Shown: positions 39,010 to 49,471, counted from the first letter of the stretch. The stretch: DNA of 64,000 nt from Psychrobacter sp. LV10R520-6 (GCF_900182925.1 NZ_LT900024.1:3038001-3102000), one strand, 5' to 3'. Numbers and translations are program-made. Notes: generated from the sequence alone by a model not told the origin.

Positions 39010-39569
39010 GCAGGTTATCTTATCAGCGCGGTGTTGGCTTGGTTGAAGTGCTGGTAGCTGTACTATTATTGGCCGTTGCGGTATTGGGTTTTAGTGCATT
39101 ACAGATAAACGCCTTAAAGGCCACTAATGAAAGCTTGGACCGTAGTCGGGCAATGAGTATCTCGAAGCAGCTATTAGAAAATATGCGCTTGAATAGTTTG
39201 GCTGCGGGTGAGTTTACTGAAGAATTAAATGAGCTAAATGAAAGTACCAATAATATTACTGAATACTGTACTAAAGTGGATCAGGCAGGCGGTAGCTTTG
39301 ATAAAGACAGCTGTAAATCGGCGTCTTGTACCCCATCAGAGACAGCAGCCTTAAATTCATGGAAAGCCGCGAGTTTGGCATGTGAACAAGACATCATGCT
39401 AAACATGACAGCATGTCCAGAGATGGCTAATATTAACGCGAGACAATGTATCATTACCTCTTGGGGTGACACTTTACCTATCCTCAGTAATGCTGATAAG
39501 AATGCTTGTGGTACTAGTACTGGCACATATAAGCGTGGATCAAGCTGCTTAATAATGGAGGCTTATTAG
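39006..39569 (+). CDS. pilV: Minor pilin PilV
   Basis: Type IV pilus initiation component. The 187-residue protein has a short leader with the class III peptide G|VGLVEVLVAVLLLAVAVLGF and then a Cys-rich mature domain (seven Cys). ATG at 39006 overlaps the fimU stop and agrees with the short PilV leader. Its TAG overlaps the GTG of pilW. Confidence 0.88.
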   Translation: MSRLSYQRGVGLVEVLVAVLLLAVAVLGFSALQINALKATNESLDRSRAMSISKQLLENMRLNSLAAGEFTEELNELNESTNNITEYCTKVDQAGGSFDKDSCKSASCTPSETAALNSWKAASLACEQDIMLNMTACPEMANINARQCIITSWGDTLPILSNADKNACGTSTGTYKRGSSCLIMEAY

Positions 39570-40705
39570 TGAAAATATCATATCACTATGATTATAATAA
39601 ATCTCAGCATGGATTTACACTAATAGAGTTAATGGTGTCACTGGTATTAGGGTTACTAGTATCAGCTGCTGTGATGCAAGTCTATATTATCAATATAAAG
39701 ACAGCAGGTATCCAAGCCGGTGCCTCTGAATTGGTTGAGGATGCCACTTTTAATGTACCAGTGCTTGAAAAGAAAGTCCGTCTCGCAAACTTAGGCTTAG
39801 CTAATAAAGTGAAAGATAATCAGCCTGGTGCTGGTATTGTATTAACCAGTGCTAATAATGCGCCAGAAGATAAAGAGGGCAACAAGCAACTTGATAATCT
39901 AAAAAACCGAGAAGATATTGATGCTTCAGGCTTACCTAAGAATATTACAATGGGCGGCCAGCCAGTAGCTGTAGCACTACTTACTCATACCGGCGATCAG
40001 GTCAGTAGTGGGACAAAAAATGAATGGACAGGCGCCAGTAATTTTGATTTAAAAAGTGGGCAGCTGACTATCCAGTATCGCGCCCCACAAAACATGTATG
40101 ACTGTGAAGGAAAATTAGCTTTAGGGCCGCGGCGAGTCAAGGTAGGTGGCGTTTTAGAAGCCATTGACGGACAGATTGTTATAGAACGTTTTTACCTAAG
40201 AGCACCAAATTCTAAGAAGCCTACAGAGCTTTCTCTATATTGCGATGCCGGTAAATATATCACTGAAATAATGGATGATTATGCTGAACAAAGTATACCA
40301 GAAAAAGAATTACCTACCTCCGTTGAGTTTGCAGCTAACAATACAATTAAAGACTTTGGTGACGCCGGTGCAGAAATTATAACCAATGTAGACTACTTCG
40401 ACATATTACTCACGACTATGAAGGATCAAGCATTACCAACGACTGTGGAGGGTGATAACACCCTAAGATATTATACTGTTAAGGATTATTTGGATTTAGA
40501 CTTAGAAGTAAAACCCGTCATTGTAGGTATTAAATATGGTTTGATTTTACGGTCAGGAAATGCCGTTTTAACGTCTGCCAGCCCATCTGAGTTCACTGTA
40601 TTAGGTCAGACGTTAACTTTGAAAGATGGCTCAAGTAGAAACTATATGAGAACAGTAGTAGAGTCCGATATTACGTTAAGAAATGCCAGTTATCAAAATA
40701 AATGA
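39569..40705 (+). CDS. pilW: Minor pilin PilW
   Basis: Type IV pilus minor pilin, 378 residues, with the prepilin motif [23 protein letters not shown] at residue 16 and the long PilW globular domain, including FYLRAPN near 212. It starts with GTG in a TAGTG overlap with pilV and has GGAGG before it. It ends 45 bp before the chosen pilX start. Confidence 0.87.
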   Translation: MKISYHYDYNKSQHGFTLIELMVSLVLGLLVSAAVMQVYIINIKTAGIQAGASELVEDATFNVPVLEKKVRLANLGLANKVKDNQPGAGIVLTSANNAPEDKEGNKQLDNLKNREDIDASGLPKNITMGGQPVAVALLTHTGDQVSSGTKNEWTGASNFDLKSGQLTIQYRAPQNMYDCEGKLALGPRRVKVGGVLEAIDGQIVIERFYLRAPNSKKPTELSLYCDAGKYITEIMDDYAEQSIPEKELPTSVEFAANNTIKDFGDAGAEIITNVDYFDILLTTMKDQALPTTVEGDNTLRYYTVKDYLDLDLEVKPVIVGIKYGLILRSGNAVLTSASPSEFTVLGQTLTLKDGSSRNYMRTVVESDITLRNASYQNK

Positions 40706-40750
40706 TCCAGATCTGATTGATTGAGTTTGACGCAGCTAGGTAGTAATACT

Positions 40751-41674
40751 ATGAATAAAACCCCAAAATATCACGTTAGCCAGTCTCAGACAGGGGCGAC
40801 CTTGATTGTGGTCTTGCTGTTTTTAACGTTAATAATTTTAGTGGGTGTCATTGCCGTACGCAATAGTATGACCTCATTGCGTTTAGCAACTAGTGATCAG
40901 ATTGATACTTTATTACTGACGGCTTCAGATAATACTAATAAGAATATTGAAAACATTATTAATGAGAAAAAATATAAAAATGAGAGTGCCAAGCTACTCG
41001 GGCCATTGGGGTTTTTTGGTTATTTTATGAGTGTTGGCGCAACCTCAAATCGAGGCGATCAGGTGATATTTTGTTATCGTCCACGCGAAAGTTATTTTTT
41101 TAAAATGTCCGAAGCCACTATCCTAACCGCATCTAGCAAAAGCAGATTGATCGGAGGTGCTGATGCCACAGGAGGCTTCTGTCAGGTCGACAGCGCCGAT
41201 GACTTTGTGAATGCGCGCCAGAATGTCATGACTCAGGTATCAGTAACGAGGCCAAATACACTGTCTGTGCCTGTATCGCCTTTTGAACACGTTCCTTTAG
41301 GTAAGACAATAACCATAGAAGATACGACCAGCGTTTCTCCCAGTTTTCGTATACATTCAACCTCATTTTTACCCGCCCTGTCCAATGCGTCAACAGATGA
41401 AATTACTGAGTGTCTGAAAAAACCGAGCGAAAATGCCAATTCCTTTGTCTCAGGGGTAGAAGAAGATAATCCTGATGAAAACACCTATTATGGAGAGACC
41501 CGTAATGAGTGTCTGACCAAGATTGGCGTGCCGGCTAAAGTAGTGGTAGGAGAAGTACAACTGGAAAATATGAATGAAACCGAGAAATGTATCGAATATG
41601 GCAAAGGTGACAGCAAAGTAAGTGATGACTGTCAAGAGCTGTTAAACATATCAGCGAGTGGTACGCCAAAATAG
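40751..41674 (+). CDS. pilX: Minor pilin-associated protein PilX
   Basis: A 307-residue component of the priming complex. The N terminus has the PilX-type prepilin segment QTG|ATLIVVLLFLTLIILVGV, with Ala at +1 instead of Phe, as usual for this family. It is followed by a globular domain with several Cys. ATG at 40751 is preferred to a TTG at 40721. Downstream is pilY1, its usual partner. Confidence 0.85.
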   Translation: MNKTPKYHVSQSQTGATLIVVLLFLTLIILVGVIAVRNSMTSLRLATSDQIDTLLLTASDNTNKNIENIINEKKYKNESAKLLGPLGFFGYFMSVGATSNRGDQVIFCYRPRESYFFKMSEATILTASSKSRLIGGADATGGFCQVDSADDFVNARQNVMTQVSVTRPNTLSVPVSPFEHVPLGKTITIEDTTSVSPSFRIHSTSFLPALSNASTDEITECLKKPSENANSFVSGVEEDNPDENTYYGETRNECLTKIGVPAKVVVGEVQLENMNETEKCIEYGKGDSKVSDDCQELLNISASGTPK

Positions 41675-41754
41675 GTTGCTTGATAGTCAACATAGTCTCC
41701 TTGATAAGTCCGCAGTCCAGTCAAATCCATATACTAAGTATAGCGAGAGCCTCT

Positions 41755-44700
41755 ATGAAAAATATTCGAGTTAACCCGTCATTATTACGGCAGTTTCGTC
41801 CGACCGCTATTACTCTTGCTATTTGTGCTTTGATGGCATCTTCAGTCACTATCCACGCAGGGACTAGCTATGATGGCTTTGGTAATAAAAGCCATAACAA
41901 ACTTGGCGACTTGACCATCTATCAGGCGAGTGTTGAGTCCAACAAACCTACTTTGACCTTAATGCTCGATAAGTCGGGAAGTATGAGAGGCGATTATAGT
42001 TTTTCTGAGGATATTCCGGGACTCCCAAGTTATTCAAAAAAATATTTATATAGAATATGTTCAACAAGTAGGAACAACAACCGTAAGTGTGAAGATTATG
42101 CTTCCTATGAATATTATCTTAGTGAACCTAACAGTAGGGATATTCCAAATGGCTATAGAAAAGAAGGGTGGGACGATAGCAAATATACGCTTGGTGATTT
42201 AATAGGTAGAAATAACCAACCTTGTGTAGTCAAGAACTTTAATAATCAAGTAGTAGGCTACTCACCGTATATAGAAACCGAAACAGAGACTGGGAAAGGA
42301 GTGACTTTTGATTCCTGTGTTTTTAATGGAGAAAAATATTATGACCGTATGTCTACGCTTAAGTTGGCTATCCTAGAGCTGCTTGCTTTTGAGAATGTAA
42401 ATGAAGATATCATCATGGGTGTTGGGGCGTTTGGATATAACCGCTATCAAGGTCAAATCAGAGTAGCCGCTAAACCTTTGGATACCACCCAGAAAAATAA
42501 GATTCATACTTTTTTAAAGGGCTTAGACGGCTCTGGTGGCACACCTATGTCTACAGCATTTACTGAGGCTGGTGCCTACATGTTAGGTAATAGTTCAGCG
42601 GGTGGTTACTCATCTAATTATTTTAGCGGTATGTTATCGACATCTGACAGTGCCATCGTAAAGAATGATACATATATCGCGCCAGAGACCCAAGAATGTG
42701 GTGCTAGAGGCGTCTATCTACTAACGGATGGTTTTCCAAATGCCATGGATAGACAGGATGTGTTAAAAAACATGATGGGCACAGCATTAAACACCTCAAG
42801 TCTTTCCTGCCCCAGTTCAGGTGGGCTACTACAGGGCGATAGTTCAGAAGGCCAATGGCAGTGTATGGGCGAGTTTGCCAAACAATTACGGACGAAGCGT
42901 CAAGTACAAACGGCAATGGTAGGTTTCGGTGCCGCGTTTAATACTGTCGATCAGCCTGCCAACTATACTTCAGTAGAGCGCACAATTGATAAGTTTAAGG
43001 ATAGTGCCGGTAATGCCTATAAATATAATAAAAAATATTATAATTGTTCACAAATTTCAGCTAGTGCTAATCCTGATGCTCGTAATGCCTGCAACTTAGG
43101 AATGGAATCCGGCAAATATGACAATGTTGGTGGCTATGGGCAAGGCGGGTTTTATTTTGCTAAGGATACCAAAGACATCGTCGGTAGTGTCTTGTCTGTC
43201 ATACAGGACTTGGAAGCGGATCTACCCAGTACGCCTGCCGGTACCATTACCATTCCGCAAGACCCTTTAAGCAGCTTGAGCGTAAAGCCCTATGCTTATT
43301 TACCGATGTTAGAGCCCAAGGTCGGTAGTGACTTATCCATATGGGCGGGTAATCTAAAAAAGTATAATGTCAATCAAGGGACACTATACGGTCAAGATAA
43401 CAATAGACTGTATGTCGATAATGATGAAGATGGATTCCCTGATGACTTAAACCCAGATGCTCAAGATATCTGGAGTAAAGAAAACGCGACTATAGTCAAT
43501 ACTGCTGGTGATAGTATCAATGTAAACGATAGAATCACGGCAGGTGGGTTCTATGCCCAGCTTAAAGCCCCTAACGAAACTGATAACAGCACACGTGATG
43601 TGTATCTTGAAAGTAATCTGACTGGTAAAAATGCCTTGGTAAAGGTAGAGGTAGTCGATGGTAAGTTAGTGGGCTTTGATAAGCTTGACGATTCATATAC
43701 CACATTAACCAAATTATACCTACTCAGCTTCTTAGGCTACGATGCCAGTCCAACCCCAGCTGAAGCGGAGCGTATTGACGACGAAGAAAGTGGCGTCCAA
43801 CAAGCATTGGAGACTATTATTGCCACGCCCCCAGGTGATATAAAAGTACTAGGCGGCGTGATACATTCACGACCAACCTTGGTAACTTACGGCGCAAATA
43901 TTAATGCAACCGACAAAGACACTGATGACGATGGTGTTGTGGATGCCGATGCTGGTATGGTAGCCAACAATGACGCAGATCGTAAAGACTATGTCATGTT
44001 TGGTTCTATGGAGGGCGCGCTACATATTGCTTCTGCTGAAACCGGTCAAGAAAGCTTCGCCTTTATCCCAAAAACTATCTTACAAAACCAAATGGCAGCT
44101 CTACAGCCGGGCAGTACCATAGCGAATGCGCCAGTATTTGGTGTCGATGCACCATGGGCGACAAAAGGCACTTACAAGTACGACTTTAGCAACACGAACG
44201 CCAACTCATCCGGTGAAATTATCGCTGAAGAATTATATGTGTACGGTGGACTGCGTCAAGGGGGCAAAGGTTTATATGGTCTCGATGTTAGTGAATTAGA
44301 TAAACCAAAAATGTTATTTAGCCTTGATGCAACCGGTGACTATCGCGCATTAGGACTGGCTTGGAGTGAACCGGTCACTGGCAAAATACAAATTGGTAGC
44401 GGCAGAAATAGTATTAAAGACGTGATTGTCTTTGGTGGTGGTTATGATGAATGTTATGAAGATCCTACATTCCGTCTCAATGCTAATGATAATGAGTTTG
44501 CAGACTGTGATAAAACAATGGCAGACGGCAATGCGGTCTACATCTCTGATGCCAAGACCGGTAATGTATTGTGGTCTATTTCAGGACGTACATCAGGGGC
44601 GTCTGGTAAACATATCCAAGTACCTGAGATGAAGCATAGCGTAGTGGGTAAAATCACAACTTTAGATCGTGATGATGATGGCATGATTGATCATCTTTAT

Positions 44701-45753
44701 TTTGGGGACTTAGGCGGTCAGGTCTTTCGCGTGGACTTACGTAATGGGCAGGCAGTTAGTGGTAGTACCGGTATCAATAATTTTACCCGCCGCGTGGTAC
44801 GGGTATTAAATGTCAGCGGTGACGATGATAGTGGCGATATAGCTCAGTCCCTATTAGATCGTGGCTTACAACCGCGTTTTTATGGTCAGCCTTCAGTCAG
44901 CTTTCATCAAGATTCAGGTGTACTGTTTGCAGTAGTCAATATCGCATCGGGTGATAGAAGTAATCCACTGTCACGGCTGCGTAATGATATCCCAAAAGAA
45001 GCAGATCGCCTGTTCGGTATTATAGACCGTGATATCGCCAAACAAGGCTTATATGGAAAAGATGCCGCCGTGTCATTAACGACTCAAGGATTGACTTTAA
45101 ATAATCTGACTAAGCTGCCTTATAATAAAGCCTCTATGGGTAGCAAAAGTAGCGTAACAGCAGCAATGAGACCCAACGCCGCCACCAAACAAGGTTGGGT
45201 ATATCCTTTGAACTTGTTTGATGGTTTTAATAACATTAAAAACGTCAAATCTATGGGAGATGGCTTAGCCATTGGTGGTGTGTATTACATGACCGCTTAT
45301 AGCCCAGAGATGCAGTACGATGAGGTTAGTGGCTGTGCGGCTCAAGTTGTGGGCGGGTCAGAGCGTCAGATGTATTGTCTACCTTATGGTATTTGTGAAG
45401 AGGACAAATCTATAAATGGCACAGGCGGCTTTGTAAGGGCAGGTAAAGGTATTCAAGAGCTGGCATTTGGTGCTTTTGACCCGAAAGACCCAACGACCCG
45501 CATTCTGTTAGGCACTCAAACCCTTACTGAGCTTGTGAAGGCTGATGATCGTATCAACTATGATGCCGGTAGAGACTTGACAGCAAATGGTGCAAAACTC
45601 GATACGGTATGTCCTGGTGGTAGCTGCGCAGGCACAAGCAACCCAAACAAACTAGGCGGCAGCGGCTCCGGTGGTGGCGAAGTGACCAGTTTAAGCTATC
45701 GACTATTTAATACACGCTGGTATGAGCAAACTGCGGAGGTAGTCGATGAGTAG
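41755..45753 (+). CDS. pilY1: Type IV pilus tip adhesin/biogenesis factor PilY1
   Basis: A 1,332-residue secreted protein at the pilus tip. A signal peptide (ICALMASSVTIHAG) is followed by a von Willebrand A domain with MIDAS motif DKSGSMRG near residue 72 and GGTPMSTAF near 262. The C-terminal PilY1 beta-propeller contains YVMFGSMEGALHI and calcium-loop-like DRDDDGMIDHLYFGD near 970; other Asp-rich loops are DNDEDGFPDD and DTDDDGVVDAD. ATG at 41755 puts the signal peptide at the start. The last 8 bp overlap the next gene. Confidence 0.93.
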   Translation: MKNIRVNPSLLRQFRPTAITLAICALMASSVTIHAGTSYDGFGNKSHNKLGDLTIYQASVESNKPTLTLMLDKSGSMRGDYSFSEDIPGLPSYSKKYLYRICSTSRNNNRKCEDYASYEYYLSEPNSRDIPNGYRKEGWDDSKYTLGDLIGRNNQPCVVKNFNNQVVGYSPYIETETETGKGVTFDSCVFNGEKYYDRMSTLKLAILELLAFENVNEDIIMGVGAFGYNRYQGQIRVAAKPLDTTQKNKIHTFLKGLDGSGGTPMSTAFTEAGAYMLGNSSAGGYSSNYFSGMLSTSDSAIVKNDTYIAPETQECGARGVYLLTDGFPNAMDRQDVLKNMMGTALNTSSLSCPSSGGLLQGDSSEGQWQCMGEFAKQLRTKRQVQTAMVGFGAAFNTVDQPANYTSVERTIDKFKDSAGNAYKYNKKYYNCSQISASANPDARNACNLGMESGKYDNVGGYGQGGFYFAKDTKDIVGSVLSVIQDLEADLPSTPAGTITIPQDPLSSLSVKPYAYLPMLEPKVGSDLSIWAGNLKKYNVNQGTLYGQDNNRLYVDNDEDGFPDDLNPDAQDIWSKENATIVNTAGDSINVNDRITAGGFYAQLKAPNETDNSTRDVYLESNLTGKNALVKVEVVDGKLVGFDKLDDSYTTLTKLYLLSFLGYDASPTPAEAERIDDEESGVQQALETIIATPPGDIKVLGGVIHSRPTLVTYGANINATDKDTDDDGVVDADAGMVANNDADRKDYVMFGSMEGALHIASAETGQESFAFIPKTILQNQMAALQPGSTIANAPVFGVDAPWATKGTYKYDFSNTNANSSGEIIAEELYVYGGLRQGGKGLYGLDVSELDKPKMLFSLDATGDYRALGLAWSEPVTGKIQIGSGRNSIKDVIVFGGGYDECYEDPTFRLNANDNEFADCDKTMADGNAVYISDAKTGNVLWSISGRTSGASGKHIQVPEMKHSVVGKITTLDRDDDGMIDHLYFGDLGGQVFRVDLRNGQAVSGSTGINNFTRRVVRVLNVSGDDDSGDIAQSLLDRGLQPRFYGQPSVSFHQDSGVLFAVVNIASGDRSNPLSRLRNDIPKEADRLFGIIDRDIAKQGLYGKDAAVSLTTQGLTLNNLTKLPYNKASMGSKSSVTAAMRPNAATKQGWVYPLNLFDGFNNIKNVKSMGDGLAIGGVYYMTAYSPEMQYDEVSGCAAQVVGGSERQMYCLPYGICEEDKSINGTGGFVRAGKGIQELAFGAFDPKDPTTRILLGTQTLTELVKADDRINYDAGRDLTANGAKLDTVCPGGSCAGTSNPNKLGGSGSGGGEVTSLSYRLFNTRWYEQTAEVVDE

Positions 45754-46375
45754 TCATCGTAATATATCGACTGCTCTATTAGGTGCAAATTTAAAACGGC
45801 GCAGTAAGTGCTTAACGCCTCAGTCTAATACTGTAAAAACACAGCAAGGCTTTACACTTATTGAGTTGATGGTTGTGGTAATGATTATCGGCATCCTTGT
45901 CGCTTTTGCCTTCCCCAGCTATCAGCGTTATACAGTCCTCAATGCCGAAAGTGAGACTCAAGCTAAGATGCTACAGCTACAGATAGAGCTTGAGCGTTGG
46001 CGTTCGAGTGCATTGACTTACAAAGGTTTTGTACCGCAGCAAATTGAACAAGACGGTAGTGCGACTTATAGCTATGCAGATACAGGCACAGATAACACCG
46101 TTATTAACGTGCCTTTAGATAGCGATGATGACTACACTTATCGTATTACCTTAGTCGATGGAGATACCACAACACCTACAAGTCTAGTATCAGCTGCAGA
46201 CGTTGATAATGTCACCGGTAGAACGTGGAAGATGTTTGCAGTACCCAATCCTGATCGTTATATTAAGTATGGTAATAAGCTTATGCTCACCAGTTCTGGG
46301 GTCAAGTGTATGACGACTGAGACTAATATCACCATCAAATCAGTAGATTGTGGTAACAAGACCAAGGCATGGTAA
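45746..46375 (+). CDS. PilE-like minor pilin
   Basis: A 209-residue prepilin with an unusually long basic leader of about 35 residues, then [22 protein letters not shown] and a mature domain with a C-terminal Cys pair (KCMTTE and SVDCGNK). GCGGAGG precedes the ATG, which overlaps the end of pilY1. Its position matches the pilY2-pilE end of the Pseudomonas operon, and it is one of two pilE-type genes in a row here. Confidence 0.85.
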   Translation: MSSHRNISTALLGANLKRRSKCLTPQSNTVKTQQGFTLIELMVVVMIIGILVAFAFPSYQRYTVLNAESETQAKMLQLQIELERWRSSALTYKGFVPQQIEQDGSATYSYADTGTDNTVINVPLDSDDDYTYRITLVDGDTTTPTSLVSAADVDNVTGRTWKMFAVPNPDRYIKYGNKLMLTSSGVKCMTTETNITIKSVDCGNKTKAW

Positions 46376-46377
46376 TA

Positions 46378-46821
46378 ATGACAGCAAATATTTTAAATAT
46401 GAGCAGTTTAAATATAAATAGTAGACGCGGCTTTACCCTTGTTGAAATGATAGTTGTGGTCGCTATTATCGGCATACTAGCCGCTTTTGCTTACCCAAAT
46501 TATCAGCAATACGTTATCAAATCTAAGCGCATCGATATGATGAGCGAGATGCATAATATCGCTACCGAAATCCAAAGTCAAAAACTAACGCAAGGTAAAT
46601 ATAGCAATACCTTAGTCACAGGATTGGGCGGCGACTATCCAAAGCAGAATCCCCTTTATAATGTCAGTTTTACGCCTGACCCGCTGACTTCCGAATGGAC
46701 CATCACTGCCACGCCCAAAACTGGCACACAGATGGTAGATGATGGTAATCTCACTTTGAGTTATCTAGGTGTTAAATGTCGAACAACCGTGACTCCTTGC
46801 ACCGGCAATAACTGGAACTAA
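46378..46821 (+). CDS. pilE: Minor pilin PilE
   Basis: A 147-residue type IV minor pilin, with [22 protein letters not shown] and the mature helix NYQQYVIKSKRIDMMSEM. A Cys pair near the end (VKCRTTVTPC) can form the usual disulfide. I prefer ATG 46378 to 46369 because AAGG upstream is better spaced. It is the last gene of the minor pilin operon, within 3 bp of its predecessor. Confidence 0.87.
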   Translation: MTANILNMSSLNINSRRGFTLVEMIVVVAIIGILAAFAYPNYQQYVIKSKRIDMMSEMHNIATEIQSQKLTQGKYSNTLVTGLGGDYPKQNPLYNVSFTPDPLTSEWTITATPKTGTQMVDDGNLTLSYLGVKCRTTVTPCTGNNWN

Positions 46822-47117
46822 TCTTCAGCTATCATACTTAAATAACGCCTGACAAAAAATGTCAGCCAAGCTTACAATAAGCGCGAGTAACTTACCTAAA
46901 GTGACAATTATCAGCAACGAACAAGCAACATTGATTAATAAACAGAAATTATTATCATGGACAATTACTAAAAAAAATAAATACTGTCTTAATAGGTACT
47001 CAAGTAGAGTGGTCCTGTACTAATCGCCGCTTTTAATGGTATAAAAATCTAATAGAACTCTTAAGTTAAAGGTTACAACGCTTATCTATTAAGAAATCAC
47101 CCAATAATACTAAAAAG
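46822..47117. other. Region between minor pilin operon and pilA promoter
   Basis: About 300 bp. It contains a short hairpin CTGACA/TGTCAG at 46850-46867 without a following T-run, a weak terminator candidate for the minor pilin operon. The rest is AT-rich; PilR-binding sites could lie here but no operator could be defined. Confidence 0.4.
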
Positions 47118-47135
47118 TTGGCACATTATCTGCAA
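47118..47135 (+). promoter_or_regulatory. Sigma-54 promoter of pilA
   Basis: TTGGCACATTATCTGCAA has the -24 GG (47120-47121) and -12 GC (47132-47133) exactly 10 bases apart. It lies 130 bp before pilA, as in the PilS/PilR-controlled pilA of Pseudomonas. Confidence 0.88.
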
Positions 47136-47262
47136 CAATAACAACAAACCAGTCAGAAGGTTAAATAATTAACCTCGACTGATATTCAAAACTGGCAGAC
47201 AGTTGCCAATACGCCAATGAGCGTTTATGATACTGTCGTTATTTTATCCCCAAGGAGTTCTT

Positions 47263-47712
47263 ATGAACGCTCAAAAAGGTTTTACCCTAATCGAACTAAT
47301 GATCGTTGTTGCTATTATCGGTATTCTAGCAGCGATTGCTATTCCTGCTTATCAGAACTATATCGCTCGCTCGCAAGTTGCTGAAGCCTTTGCTTTAACT
47401 GCTGGACAGAAAACCGCTATCTCAGGATATGCACAAATTAATGGCATTTATCCCGGTGCAGAGACAGTCCCATCACTTACTGACTTAGAAGCAAATGGTA
47501 CCTACGCTAATTCAACTGTTGGTGCAAATGGCGTTATTACTGTAACTATGGAAGCTGCAGGCATTGTAAACGCTAACATCGCTGGTGGACAAATTATTCT
47601 AACACCACCTGTTCTTACAACTGATCCTACTACTTTTGATTTTAAATGTACTTCAACTGGAGGCACCATAATCGATCAGAAATACTTACCTAAATCTTGT
47701 TCTTCTAGCTAA
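47263..47712 (+). CDS. pilA: Major type IV pilin PilA
   Basis: A 149-residue structural pilin. The leader is six residues (MNAQKG) followed by [20 protein letters not shown] with Glu at +5. The C terminus has a disulfide pair (FKCTST ... KSC) and ends SSS. A strong Shine-Dalgarno (AAGGAG) precedes the ATG. It has its own sigma-54 promoter and terminator and is followed by a TfpO-like ligase. In Pseudomonas and Acinetobacter pilins with a C-terminal serine, that residue carries the glycan, so glycosylation here is a reasonable inference. Confidence 0.94.
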   Translation: MNAQKGFTLIELMIVVAIIGILAAIAIPAYQNYIARSQVAEAFALTAGQKTAISGYAQINGIYPGAETVPSLTDLEANGTYANSTVGANGVITVTMEAAGIVNANIAGGQIILTPPVLTTDPTTFDFKCTSTGGTIIDQKYLPKSCSSS

Positions 47713-47740
47713 TATACTTATTATCTACAAGTTAATGATT

Positions 47741-47768
47741 AAAAGCCAAACGTAAAGTTTGGCTTTTT
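47741..47768 (+). terminator. Terminator of pilA
   Basis: AAAAGCCAAAC and GTTTGGCTTTT form an 11-bp stem around GTAAA with a T-run. It lies about 30 bp before the ligase gene, so most pilA transcripts would end here, with possible read-through. Confidence 0.9.
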
Positions 47769-47797
47769 TATACCTTAAATATTGGTTAAATATTATT

Positions 47798-49126
47798 ATG
47801 AATAGAGAAGAGTCTTTAGAAAAACAGAGTAATCTACAAGTATCTATCAAAATTATAAAACTTTTACTTAACAAAGAGCTATTGATAGGTCTATATTTTT
47901 GGTTGTTTATATTTGGAATGACTATAGGTGTTAGTTTTCATTCTTATAACGAATTTAGAATCATTCAGATCACATTGCTATCATCACTAGTAATATGGGC
48001 ATGGTTTTATCACCAATATTATGTCACAAGGTTAGAGCTACTCTTCTTTTCTTATATCATTATTTCCAGTTTATTTTGGCAACAGCCTTTGTTTGTGATT
48101 ACAGATATGCTGTTGGTTTATCTATTGTACAAAAGTTTTCACATTTTGAATTATCAACTTTTACTGACTAAGCTGATTGTATTATCTAGTTTATCTTTAT
48201 TTTTATTATTGCCCTTGTCCTTATATGACTATATCAATACTGGTATTTATCATTCTAACTGGTATCCAGAGTTCTGGAATATTCGCGTTTATAACAGCTA
48301 TTTCCTTGTCATTTCTATTTTCGCAACGTGGTTCTATATAACAGAAAAAAAATATCGCTATTACTATCTATTATATTTACTTTTGGCATTTTTAGCTGTT
48401 TTGTTAGATGGCGGACGTTCCGCTACGCTATCATACACAGTGTTTATTGCCACAATAAGTATATTATACCCTCGTGTTCGATGGCAGCTTATTTTAGTCT
48501 ATGCTACGTCATGGTTAGCCTATGTCATGATTAGTTATATCGCAAGTATCAACGTTGCTTCCACAAGCCTACGGATAATGAGAAGTACTAGAAATGATCG
48601 CTATGAATTATGGATAAATGCTTTTCAATGCTGGTCGCAACATCCACTATTTGGATGTGGATTTTACCAGTTAGATAAATATCAACATATAGCTGCCCAT
48701 CCGCATAATTTATTTATCCAAGTATTGACAGAAACAGGGCTTATAGGCTTTGGTTTCTTGGCCTTTATAATGTTTAAGATAGCCAAAAATATTGGTTGGC
48801 ACTTGAAAAAAAACTACTTCGTTGTCGCTGCTCTTTTAGCAGTGAGTATTGATCTATCGCTTTCAGGAATACATATTTATCCAGTCACACAAATGGCACT
48901 ATTATGGCTATTCGTGTTTCTATTAAAAAATCCGGAATTTTCTCACTCTCAATATTTCAATCAAAGTACAGCTATAGTTTCTTATCCAAAATGTATGGTT
49001 GCCTTGACAATATACGTAATAATAGCAATTTGGTTTATTTACTTAAGTGTACAAGCTCATTTATTTACTACTGATATGATGATGACACCGCCACGATTTT
49101 GGGAATATGGTTATCGATTATTTTAA
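47798..49126 (+). CDS. TfpO/PilO-type pilin oligosaccharyltransferase (Wzy_C family)
   Basis: A 442-residue polytopic membrane protein, about eleven hydrophobic segments. It belongs to the O-antigen ligase/Wzy_C family, shown by the large periplasmic loop with RYELWINAFQCWSQHPLFG and AHPHNLFIQVLTETGLIGF near residues 270-320, where the catalytic His is expected. Its place directly after pilA with a C-terminal Ser matches the tfpO/pilO locus of Pseudomonas and Acinetobacter. Codons are more AT-rich than in neighbours, suggesting exchange of this region. Ligation of lipopolysaccharide O units is the alternative. Confidence 0.78.
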   Translation: MNREESLEKQSNLQVSIKIIKLLLNKELLIGLYFWLFIFGMTIGVSFHSYNEFRIIQITLLSSLVIWAWFYHQYYVTRLELLFFSYIIISSLFWQQPLFVITDMLLVYLLYKSFHILNYQLLLTKLIVLSSLSLFLLLPLSLYDYINTGIYHSNWYPEFWNIRVYNSYFLVISIFATWFYITEKKYRYYYLLYLLLAFLAVLLDGGRSATLSYTVFIATISILYPRVRWQLILVYATSWLAYVMISYIASINVASTSLRIMRSTRNDRYELWINAFQCWSQHPLFGCGFYQLDKYQHIAAHPHNLFIQVLTETGLIGFGFLAFIMFKIAKNIGWHLKKNYFVVAALLAVSIDLSLSGIHIYPVTQMALLWLFVFLLKNPEFSHSQYFNQSTAIVSYPKCMVALTIYVIIAIWFIYLSVQAHLFTTDMMMTPPRFWEYGYRLF

Positions 49127-49239
49127 TCTATTTGAGTAATTAGAATAGGCTGAAAGTTTCTTTTGGTACATTAACTAAAAAAGATCAAATATCATGTTTG
49201 GCGGTTCTATCAATTATAAAACAAAAGTATGGGCAATAG

Positions 49240-49255
49240 TGGCATAATATATGCA
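49240..49255 (+). promoter_or_regulatory. Candidate sigma-54 promoter of the second pilin gene
   Basis: TGGCATAATATATGCA has GG (49241-49242) and GC (49253-49254) with the required 10-base spacing. It is about 215 bp upstream of the ATG, so a long leader is implied. Confidence 0.65.
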
Positions 49256-49471
49256 TTACATATTATATACAGTACTAGACAACTATTGGTAACCTGATAT
49301 CGCCTATATTATCACAACCTTTAAAACATTCTCATTTCGATAACTCATTAACTAATCAATGTTTTGATTAAAGCTTAAGATTTGAATAATATAATTGCAT
49401 AAACTATAGTGTTATTAATGAGCTGTTATTATTACAGTACAAATTTATCAATTAATTATAAGAGAATATTT

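Noticed and set aside
46850..46867. Terminator after the minor pilin operon
   Set aside because: The CTGACA/TGTCAG hairpin lacks a T-run, so it was described only in the intergenic note.
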